A program made the translations under genes and the position numbers. This document shows, in pieces, positions 9,119 to 14,910 of a DNA stretch of 29,017 bases. Numbering within the stretch: the stretch's first letter is position 1; every line of letters starts with the position of its first letter. Source of the stretch: an uncultured Candidatus Saccharibacteria bacterium (GTDB taxonomy: Bacteria; Patescibacteriota; Saccharimonadia; Saccharimonadales; Saccharimonadaceae). The notes under the pieces are model-generated. The model did not search any database. It saw nothing but the letters and a program-made list of their open reading frames with translations, and was not told where the DNA came from. The stretch spans positions 1 through 29,017 of the forward strand of contig CANEKB010000002.1 of NCBI GenBank assembly GCA_947427985.1. The letters run 5' to 3'.

Positions 9119-9335
9119 TGTCCTCTACGACCGCCACCGAAAATGCGCCCATGCTAAATTCTTTAGTTAAAATCTCTTGACCTTCCAGGGTTTCAATATC
9201 GGAAGGCAGATAAACTAGCAAATCGTAGTTTACCTTCGTTGCTACATAACCCAAAATCGCTGGAATTATCAACACGAAGGATAAAATCACGATTAGCCAA
9301 CGCTGTTTACAAATTAGTTCACTAATTCGCTTCAT
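9090..9335 (-). CDS. MMPL/RND-family exporter, N-terminal fragment (frameshifted)
   Basis: An 81-codon frame starting at ATG 9335 behind a strong AAGGAGG. It encodes the first transmembrane helix (WLIVILSFVLIIPAILGYVA) and the start of the first periplasmic domain (YLPSDIETLEGQEILTKEF), then leaves frame after AVVED and stops. Its last 29 bases overlap the start of the main frame. The N-terminus and start signals are intact, so the lesion is a single-base event; if real, this short product alone would not work as a pump. Confidence 0.75.
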   Translation of the reverse strand: MKRISELICKQRWLIVILSFVLIIPAILGYVATKVNYDLLVYLPSDIETLEGQEILTKEFSMGAFSVAVVEDNAAKRTHEA

Positions 9336-9366
9336 ATTCCTCCTTTTTTGCTTAATATTTTACCGA

Positions 9367-9385
9367 AAATGACCATTGGTCATTT
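9367..9385. promoter_or_regulatory. Operator 1 (TGAC-N5-GTCA)
   Basis: A 19-base perfect palindrome, AAATGACCA-T-TGGTCATTT, just downstream of the expected start site of the minus-strand exporter operon. It is the strongest of four related sites between the exporter and the TetR gene; the presumed ligand is the TetR protein encoded at 9734. Confidence 0.75.
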
Positions 9386-9396
9386 ATCTGCAAGAC

Positions 9397-9425
9397 ATTT
9401 TATATCAAAAATGACTTATAGTCAA
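9397..9425 (-). promoter_or_regulatory. Promoter of the exporter operon with overlapping operator 2
   Basis: On the minus strand: TTGACT (9420-9425), 17 bases, TAAAAT (9397-9402). Operator 2, TGACT-TAT-AGTCA (9412-9424), covers the -35 and part of the spacer. Operator 1 lies just after the start site. Binding would block polymerase, so this is a repression layout. Confidence 0.65.
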
Positions 9426-9488
9426 TACTATCATTCAAAATATGTTATGTATGGTAATATAACAGATATATAATAATACAAAAAGCTA

Positions 9489-9505
9489 TATGACCAAAAG
9501 TCATA
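9489..9505. promoter_or_regulatory. Operator 3 (TGAC-N5-GTCA)
   Basis: TATGAC-CAAAA-GTCATA, perfect 6-base arms. It lies directly upstream of the -35 of the promoter that reads towards the TetR gene, as expected for autoregulation. Confidence 0.7.
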
Positions 9506-9506
9506 C

Positions 9507-9535
9507 TTGACTAAAATATACCTTGCATATATAAT
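9507..9535 (+). promoter_or_regulatory. Promoter of the TetR gene
   Basis: TTGACT (9507-9512), 17 bases, perfect TATAAT (9530-9535). The start would be near 9542, giving an AT-rich leader of about 190 bases before the TetR start codon. A fourth, imperfect operator (TGAC-GATTA-GTCG, 9575-9587) lies in this leader; otherwise I see only AT-rich sequence there. Confidence 0.7.
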
Positions 9536-9733
9536 CAAAATAGAAGGCATAATCGTCTTCATGATTATTTATTATGACGATTAGTCGTCGCAAAAATGCA
9601 TTTTAACGTAAAAATTGCAGAAAATATTTTTTTATTTTAATTTCATCGCTAAATTTAATATACTTTTTGCAAATTTTTCTTTAATTCTTTAATATTTTTA
9701 TAAAAATTTTCTAATTAGGTGATTAAATACACT

Positions 9734-10366
9734 ATGTCTAACCGAAAAAAGTCTACCAATAGCCAGTCTGCGTCTGCCAATAAGTCCGAACGGATCCTTG
9801 CTGCGGCTTACCAGCTTTTTATGGAACACGGCGACGTCGATATTTCTATCCAGGAAATTGCTGAGCGAGCTGGAATCGCAAAGGGTACCGTTTACCTATA
9901 TTTTCAGGACAAGGAAGAACTGAAAAATTCGCTTATCACTCAAAAATCACGGGAGTTTTTCCAAGCTGCCGTTGATGCGCTCCATGCAACGGACATCGTC
10001 GGGCTTGAGGAGCAGATGATTTTTGTAATAAATTACATAATTAATTTATTGACTCAGAATCCAATGGCGCTCCGTCTCATCGCAAAAAATCTTTCCTTCG
10101 GTCTTTTCAACCAAAAACTCCAAGATTATATTAGTGACGATAGTTCTGACGTAATGCAGGCGATGTTGCTTGCAGCGGGACAAAACGGAGTTCAGCTGCG
10201 CAGTCCACAGGTGCTACTTTTTATGATCATCGAGCTAACTAGTTCCACATGTTTCTCATGTATCCTAGAATCTAGGCCGCTTCCGATCCAGGATTATAAA
10301 CCATACCTTTTTGAGACGATCCGTAATATGATTCGTGCGGCAACAATATATCCTAAAACCGCATAA
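9734..10366 (+). CDS. TetR/AcrR-family repressor
   Basis: A 210-residue protein. ATG 9734 is preferred because AGGTGA lies about 12 bases upstream; a GTG at 9719 would add five residues. After a Ser/Asn/Lys-rich start, residues about 18-65 form a textbook TetR DNA-binding domain (ERILAAAYQLFMEHG ... ISIQEIAERAGIAKGTVYLYF), and the rest is the helical ligand/dimer domain. It is divergent from the MMPL exporter operon, and the shared region holds four TGAC-N5-GTCA palindromes. It most likely represses both the pump and itself until a ligand binds (inference). The inducer is unknown. Its 3' end overlaps the convergent gene by 14 bases. Confidence 0.88.
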   Translation: MSNRKKSTNSQSASANKSERILAAAYQLFMEHGDVDISIQEIAERAGIAKGTVYLYFQDKEELKNSLITQKSREFFQAAVDALHATDIVGLEEQMIFVINYIINLLTQNPMALRLIAKNLSFGLFNQKLQDYISDDSSDVMQAMLLAAGQNGVQLRSPQVLLFMIIELTSSTCFSCILESRPLPIQDYKPYLFETIRNMIRAATIYPKTA

Positions 10367-10979
10367 ACCTGAGTTGCGCTAGCTTCTTGACATATTGGTC
10401 GATCAGATTTTTATCAAAATTGTCGAAGCGCATCCAGCAATCAATAATTCCGATTGCCTCAAAAATATAGAGATTGTAGGATTTCTTACTGATATCGCCA
10501 GTGCCAATAAGAATTGGACGTATGTCGTCAATCATACGTTGAAGCAGGTAGAAATCCCGAGCTCTCGTTGTAGCACGAAAATAATCACGATTACGTTCAA
10601 TAAAAGTCAGCATTATCGTCCAAGCCATTTCGCGCTTAGTAACTTTGGAAATCAACTGGATATAATTCTTTTCAAGATCCGTTTCGCAGTTAATTAGGGC
10701 GGCGTTAACGTTCTCGTTGTGAGCATAAAAAGTCGGCGCCGTAACATGCGCCGCGCGGAAGATGGCTTTAGCTTGCACGCCGAGATAACGTTTTGATAAG
10801 GCAACGAAAAGGGATCGACGGATGGCTTTCTCACTTCTTTGATAAACTTTGCCGTTTGGGTTGGTCGGACCACGGCGACGCTTCATGCTGAGACGAGATT
10901 CTTTGGGTTTTGGCTGATTTTGATTGAGATTGCCCGAAGACGAAACTCGGTCTTTTGAAGTATTTGTTTGATTTTTCAT
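10353..10979 (-). CDS. TetR-like DNA-binding protein
   Basis: A 208-residue protein. The first 45 residues are low-complexity, basic and Asn/Gln/Ser-rich. Residues about 52-95 (KAIRRSLFVALSKRYLGVQ ... AIFRAAHVTAPTFYAH) match the TetR helix-turn-helix pattern with the usual TFYxH ending, and the remainder is helical. It is convergent with the repressor at 9734 and ends inside it by 14 bases. There is no ribosome binding site; a TAAAAT lies six bases before the ATG, so it may be translated from a leaderless message, though the -35 is poor. Its target is not evident. Confidence 0.65.
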   Translation of the reverse strand: MKNQTNTSKDRVSSSGNLNQNQPKPKESRLSMKRRRGPTNPNGKVYQRSEKAIRRSLFVALSKRYLGVQAKAIFRAAHVTAPTFYAHNENVNAALINCETDLEKNYIQLISKVTKREMAWTIMLTFIERNRDYFRATTRARDFYLLQRMIDDIRPILIGTGDISKKSYNLYIFEAIGIIDCWMRFDNFDKNLIDQYVKKLAQLRFMRF

Positions 10980-11038
10980 TTATTAATTTTAACATAAAAG
11001 AAATAAGACGGAAAGCCTCTCTCGCAAAAAATGAAATA

Positions 11039-11066
11039 TTGACATTCTGAAATATTGGAATATTAT
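11039..11066 (+). promoter_or_regulatory. Promoter in the gap upstream of the AIPR gene
   Basis: A consensus TTGACA (11039-11044), 16 bases, TATTAT (11061-11066). The start would be near 11073, about 200 bases before the ATG at 11273. The leader holds a CCGAC/GTCGG hairpin (11080-11102) and no open frame. It may be a regulatory leader or a separate small RNA; I match it to no known family. Confidence 0.5.
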
Positions 11067-11272
11067 GGAGGTAGCCTATCCGACTTTCTTACACGATGTC
11101 GGTCGTTGGTAGGAGGAATGCCGTCCTGGCTCCACCTTCTCCAGTGTTCTGTAGCGCTAGCTCAGAGAGGTGTTTAGATTTTCTAACAGCGGAAATTCTT
11201 ATATTAGTGTATAGTTGTAGCCCAGGTTTGCTCGGCGCAGCGCTCTAATAAACTTAAACAAGGAGTCATAAT

Positions 11273-11896
11273 ATGACTGTAACTACAAAAATTACAATGC
11301 CGGTGCGGTCGTTTCGTCGCATCGAAAACCCTTTTGAAAAAGACGGTAAACGCATGTATCTCGCCGTTGTAAAAGCTTGCGATCTCGCCAGTGAATTCGA
11401 GGAGTGGCGCGAGATTAACCCACGTGACCCAAAGACTACTTCAGGCGTCGCGCAAAAAATTGCCAGCACGTTGCGAGAAGATCCCGAGAGTTTCTTTTTC
11501 AAAAATCGCGGTATTACCTTGCTGGTGAAGAATGCGACTTTCGATAATGAGAGTAATGGGCTCGCGGTTGAACTTACAGATCGCTCGATTCATGGGCTCT
11601 TGGATGGAGGTCACACATTCGCAGTGATTCGCGAAGCGTTCGATTCACTCACAGAGGAGGAGAAAGCGGCGAGCATTATGAACGAAGCCTATGTTAAGCT
11701 CGAGATTCTTGAGGGTTTCCCCTCGCGCTCGGAGGCGGTAGAGATCGTTGGCGCCCGAAATACTTCTACCCAGGTGAAGGACCAAAGCCTCGATAACCTC
11801 TTGCAGCGCTTCGATACGATCAAGCAGGTTCTAGGCAACAAACCATATGCCGACCGCATTGCCTACAAAGAGATTGAGTTTAACGACGAAGGCTAA
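11273..11896 (+). CDS. AIPR-type abortive-infection protein, N-terminal part (interrupted by an in-frame TAA)
   Basis: A 207-codon frame starting at ATG 11273 behind AAGGAGT. The sequence (FFFKNRGITLLVKNATFD..., LLDGGHTFAVI, LEILEGF, EIVGARNTSTQVKDQSLDNL) matches the AIPR pattern, in which a 'NRGIT' strand and 'DGGHT' loop recur. AIPR proteins are linked to abortive infection against phage, with no firmly established chemistry. The stop TAA at 11894-11896 falls inside conserved sequence: beyond it the same frame continues as KKDIDIKEILSYLVCFD...HPVIAYSGKASVLKH up to 12463. The gene is therefore probably a recent pseudogene, or the TAA is read through or a sequencing error. The full frame would be about 395 residues. 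Confidence 0.7.
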   Translation: MTVTTKITMPVRSFRRIENPFEKDGKRMYLAVVKACDLASEFEEWREINPRDPKTTSGVAQKIASTLREDPESFFFKNRGITLLVKNATFDNESNGLAVELTDRSIHGLLDGGHTFAVIREAFDSLTEEEKAASIMNEAYVKLEILEGFPSRSEAVEIVGARNTSTQVKDQSLDNLLQRFDTIKQVLGNKPYADRIAYKEIEFNDEG

Positions 11897-12463
11897 AAGA
11901 AAGATATCGATATTAAAGAAATCCTGTCTTATCTTGTTTGTTTTGATCGCGAGGGGTTTGATGATAAGATCCATCCGGTCATCGCTTATTCGGGCAAGGC
12001 CTCTGTCTTGAAACATGTAGATAATAATCACGACCGTTTACAGAAATATATTACAATTTTGCCGGATATTCTAGAAATGAGAGATTATATTTATGAGAAG
12101 ATGCCAGAAGCCTGGAATCGTCAGGGTGGGAAATTTGGCAGGATCGAGAGCGTAGGTAGATACAATAAGCCGGTCGCACTGCCGTTTAGTGGCCAAAAGA
12201 CCGAGTATTCGATCCCGAGTGCCTTTATCTACCCGGTGTTAGCTGCTTTTCGTAGTCTGGTGCAAATCGAGGACGAAGAATGTTCCTGGATCATACATCC
12301 GGCTGAGTTCTTCGAAAAACATCAGCAGGAGATCATGCGGCGATTGGTCGACCAAGCTCTAGTTTTCAGAAACCCGACAAAGCTCGGCAAGGAGAAGACC
12401 GTATGGCAGACTTGTTATGATTACGTCGCCATGGAGGTTTTAAAATCTCAACTCAAGAAGTAA
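11897..12463 (+). pseudogene. AIPR-type protein, C-terminal part after the premature stop
   Basis: In the same reading frame as the part before the stop, with no other interruption to 12463. It includes the family-like HPVIAYSGKASVLKH segment and a C-terminal helical part (FRNPTKLGKEKTVWQTCYDYVAMEVL). The first candidate restart is a TTG at 12008 without a ribosome binding site, so independent translation is doubtful. Codon use and composition match the N-terminal part, which argues for one gene hit by one substitution. Confidence 0.65.
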
Positions 12464-12494
12464 CCGTCTTAGGCTAGAGATATGCTATATTTTA

Positions 12495-12503
12495 TGATAA
12501 AAT
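12495..12503 (+). promoter_or_regulatory. Extended -10 of tRNA-Arg(TCG)
   Basis: TGATAAAAT (12495-12503) lies 8 bases before the tRNA 5' end, with no good -35. It is the same promoter style as the other tRNA in this window. Confidence 0.55.
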
Positions 12504-12511
12504 ATAGCTAT

Positions 12512-12588
12512 GCACCGGTAGCTCAGTGGATTAGAGCATCTGTCTTCGGAACAGAGGGTCGTAGGTTCGAGTCCTATCCGGTGTACCA
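12512..12588 (+). tRNA. tRNA-Arg (anticodon TCG)
   Basis: A 77-base cloverleaf: acceptor GCACCGG/CCGGTGT with a G1-U72 wobble, D stem GCTC/GAGC, anticodon stem TCTGT/ACAGA with loop CTTCGGA (anticodon TCG), a five-base variable loop, T loop TTCGAGT, encoded CCA (12586-12588). It marks the left edge of the defence block. I looked for a repeat of its 3' end further right, as an integrated element would leave, and found none in the window. Confidence 0.95.
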
Positions 12589-12614
12589 AGTTTTTGAAGT
12601 TATATTTTTGTATC

Positions 12615-12932
12615 ATGGAAGAGCTCACTGCTAAAATTATCGAGTTTAATAACGCTAGAGATTGGGATCAGTTTCATTCCCCGGAGAATCTTGCGAAGTC
12701 TATAGCTATCGAATCTGGTGAGCTGCTTGAGTGTTTTCAGTGGAATAGTGACCCGGATATAAATGAAGTAAAGATGGAACTTGCCGACATCTTTAATTAC
12801 TGTCTTCTCTTGGCGGACAAAATAGGCGTGAAGCCTGAGGATATTGTAAGAGAAAAGTTGTACATTAGTGAACAAAAATATCCAGTTAGTAAGGCAAAAG
12901 GTAACTCGCGCAAATATACTAAGCTTGGATAG
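12615..12932 (+). CDS. MazG-like nucleotide pyrophosphohydrolase
   Basis: A 105-residue protein. The ATG at 12615 starts the family similarity; a TTG at 12594 is also in frame. It is a single all-alpha MazG domain with the metal-binding pattern ExxE (Glu33, Glu36) and ExxD (Glu55, Asp58). The family hydrolyses nucleoside triphosphates to monophosphates plus pyrophosphate, and members act in nucleotide house-cleaning, stress signalling and some anti-phage systems. It starts only 26 bases after tRNA-Arg(TCG) with no clear ribosome binding site, and ends 8 bases before the next gene, so the two are surely co-transcribed. Pairing with a nuclease/NTPase gene suggests a joint defence role (inference). 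Confidence 0.8.
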   Translation: MEELTAKIIEFNNARDWDQFHSPENLAKSIAIESGELLECFQWNSDPDINEVKMELADIFNYCLLLADKIGVKPEDIVREKLYISEQKYPVSKAKGNSRKYTKLG

Positions 12933-12940
12933 GAATTGCG

Positions 12941-14677
12941 ATGATAAAAATTTCTGGCGAAATAGCTTTTGATAAAAACGTTACTGGTCTACTTGCTGTT
13001 AACGTTAAAGACATCGTCAGTAATATTGATGATTGGCCAGTTGTATATATCATCTCTAATGATACTGAAGCTTACGTCGGCGAAACCACTAGTATTAGCA
13101 CCAGGCTCGAACAACATTTATCCAACCAGGCCAGACGAGGACTGAAAGAGGTTAGAATTATCTCTGATGAAACTTTCAATAAATCCGTTATTTTGGATTT
13201 GGAATCGTTTTTGATTTCACATATAAGTGCTGATGACAGGTTTCAGATTTTGCAGAACGGCAACGCCGGACAACAGCATCACAATTATTATCAGAAAGAG
13301 TTTTACGAGTCGCAGTTTGATGAAGTTTGGTCGCAACTTAGGAAGCTCCATCTGGCCAGTCGTAGTGTTAACGAAATCGAAAACAGTAATCTGTTTAAGT
13401 ATTCACCTTATAAGTCACTTACTACCGATCAGTATCAAGCCTGCATAGAGATTGTGAAGTCATTGGTAGAAAATATAAATCTAGAGAACAGCAGTGCTTA
13501 TATCGTGGAAGGTGATCCCGGGACTGGCAAAACTATACTGGCGGTATATTTGATGAAGCTTTTATCCGCTTCTATCCAGGACGATGTAGAGTTGAATGAT
13601 AGTTCCTTGGTCGAAAGTTTACTTAAGATACATAGTCAATGCCCTGAGCTAAAACTCGGCATAGTTATACCTATGGAGAATCTGCGCAGTATAATTAAAG
13701 AAGTCTTTAGTAAAACTTATGGGCTTAGCAAGAAAATGGTCCTGAGTCCAAGTGAAGTTGCTCGTAGTGATGAGGAATTCGATATCTTAATTGTAGATGA
13801 AGCTCACCGTTTGAAATCTGTGCGAAATATGTCTGGTTTCGAGATGGATAATATGCGCAAAAATAACCTACGACTTGGTTTGAGAGAGGATAATGGTACG
13901 CAGCTAGACTGGATTATGAAGAAGAGTCGCTTTCAGGTTCTTCTCTACGATGCGCAACAAACGATCAAACGTACGGATGTCGATCAATCAAAATTTGAAG
14001 TAATGCGAAAGAATTGTAACTTTTTATCACTAAGCACGCAAATGCGCTGTGGTAAAGAGGGTAAAGAATATGTCGAGCAAATAAAAACAATCTTTAGCCC
14101 CAAACAACCTGCTGTGCCTCGGCATTTTGCGCAATATGATGTCAAGATTTTTGATGACGTGAAACTCATGACTGAGGCAATACGTGAAAAAGATGAGGCG
14201 CCAGGCATTGGGTTATCTCGTAATGTGGCTGGTTTTGCTTGGCCATGGCTCACGAAAGGTCAGAAGCCCTATCCAAACAATGCTATCGAAACTAAAAAAT
14301 ACATTACTGATGGTCACTATGATATAGAGATAGACGGACATAAGTACATCTGGAATACGAAGGCGAATGGATGGGTTACTTCCGCCAATGCAGTAAATGA
14401 GATCGGATGCATCCATACGATACAGGGCTTCGATCTTAACTATGCCGGCGTAATTATCGGCAATGAGCTGAAATATAATACGGAAACCGGGCATTTTTAC
14501 GTTGATCGTGATCAATATTTCGATATCATGGGTAAAAACTCAACCGATGATGACGATTTACTGCAATACGTTTTTAATATTTACAAAATTCTTTGCACTC
14601 GTGGTATGCGCGGGACTTATATTTATGCTTGTGATGAAGGGCTGAGAGAGTATTTGAAGCACGCCCTTCAGAGTTGA
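12941..14677 (+). CDS. GIY-YIG nuclease fused to a DUF2075 P-loop NTPase
   Basis: A 578-residue protein. The AGGA for the ATG at 12941 overlaps the previous stop. Residues about 30-110 form a GIY-YIG nuclease: VYI (35-37), YVG (45-47), Arg55, His59, Glu88 and Asn106/108 occupy the expected catalytic positions. Residues about 165-575 form a DUF2075 helicase-like NTPase with Walker A GDPGTGKT (191-198), Walker B ILIVDEAH (Asp286, Glu287), a later LSTQMRCG segment, and a C-terminal IHTIQGFDLNYAGVIIG and CTRGMRGTYIY resembling SF1-helicase motifs V and VI. The architecture fits ATP-driven cleavage of nucleic acid. With the MazG-like gene it forms a two-gene unit just before the CRISPR locus. The gene is more AT-rich than the pilB/aminopeptidase genes, consistent with acquisition. 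Confidence 0.8.
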   Translation: MIKISGEIAFDKNVTGLLAVNVKDIVSNIDDWPVVYIISNDTEAYVGETTSISTRLEQHLSNQARRGLKEVRIISDETFNKSVILDLESFLISHISADDRFQILQNGNAGQQHHNYYQKEFYESQFDEVWSQLRKLHLASRSVNEIENSNLFKYSPYKSLTTDQYQACIEIVKSLVENINLENSSAYIVEGDPGTGKTILAVYLMKLLSASIQDDVELNDSSLVESLLKIHSQCPELKLGIVIPMENLRSIIKEVFSKTYGLSKKMVLSPSEVARSDEEFDILIVDEAHRLKSVRNMSGFEMDNMRKNNLRLGLREDNGTQLDWIMKKSRFQVLLYDAQQTIKRTDVDQSKFEVMRKNCNFLSLSTQMRCGKEGKEYVEQIKTIFSPKQPAVPRHFAQYDVKIFDDVKLMTEAIREKDEAPGIGLSRNVAGFAWPWLTKGQKPYPNNAIETKKYITDGHYDIEIDGHKYIWNTKANGWVTSANAVNEIGCIHTIQGFDLNYAGVIIGNELKYNTETGHFYVDRDQYFDIMGKNSTDDDDLLQYVFNIYKILCTRGMRGTYIYACDEGLREYLKHALQS

Positions 14678-14688
14678 AAATAATAGTA

Positions 14689-14717
14689 TTGACTTTCATA
14701 AACTCGTGTTGTAGAAT
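14689..14717 (+). promoter_or_regulatory. tracrRNA promoter
   Basis: TTGACT (14689-14694), 17 bases, TAGAAT (14712-14717). The start is expected at about 14724, roughly 23 bases before the anti-repeat. Confidence 0.8.
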
Positions 14718-14723
14718 ACACTC

Positions 14724-14848
14724 AAGGTGTAAGTCCTTAAGTAAGATTTATACTACGATTCAATTTGCTAGGTCTCTATAATAAGGAATCTTACTATGAG
14801 AGATTCTGCACAGTAAAGGCACTTCGTAAGGGGTGCTATAACTGTTTT
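14724..14848 (+). ncRNA. tracrRNA of the type II-C CRISPR-Cas9 system
   Basis: Bases 14747-14782 match the plus-strand sequence of the CRISPR repeat at 29 of 36 positions. Because the crRNAs are read from the minus strand, this RNA is the anti-repeat. Two of the seven differences (repeat positions 8 and 36) still allow G-U pairs; three in a row (27-29) would make the internal bulge usual in crRNA:tracrRNA duplexes. The anti-repeat runs into AATAAGG, as in Neisseria tracrRNA. A nexus-like hairpin GAATCT/AGATTC follows (14786-14791 and 14801-14806), then a terminator hairpin: outer CAGT/ACTG (14811-14844) around a 7-bp stem with a GTAA tetraloop (14819-14836), followed by TTTT at 14845-14848. 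The RNA is about 125 bases and ends just before the cas9 promoter. Confidence 0.88.
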
Positions 14849-14874
14849 AAGGTGTTACGGAGTGTACTTAATGC

Positions 14875-14903
14875 TTGCAAAAATAAATACAAAGTAGTAT
14901 AAT
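14875..14903 (+). promoter_or_regulatory. cas9 promoter (leaderless mRNA)
   Basis: TTGCAA (14875-14880), 17 bases, TATAAT (14898-14903). Only seven bases separate the -10 from the cas9 ATG, so the transcript should begin at or next to the A of the start codon. No ribosome binding site is present, in agreement. Confidence 0.75.
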
Positions 14904-14910
14904 ATATAAC

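Noticed and set aside
10395..10697. Plus-strand 100-codon frame
   Set aside because: It is antisense to the TetR-like gene 10353-10979, with no ribosome binding site or recognisable product.
11273..12463. Stop-codon reassignment to explain the interrupted AIPR gene
   Set aside because: TAA ends other intact genes in the window (for example 14911-18216), and TGA also serves as a stop, so the standard code holds.
14747..14782. Degenerate CRISPR repeat or second array upstream of cas9
   Set aside because: It is a single copy between a promoter and a terminator, in the orientation of a tracrRNA anti-repeat.
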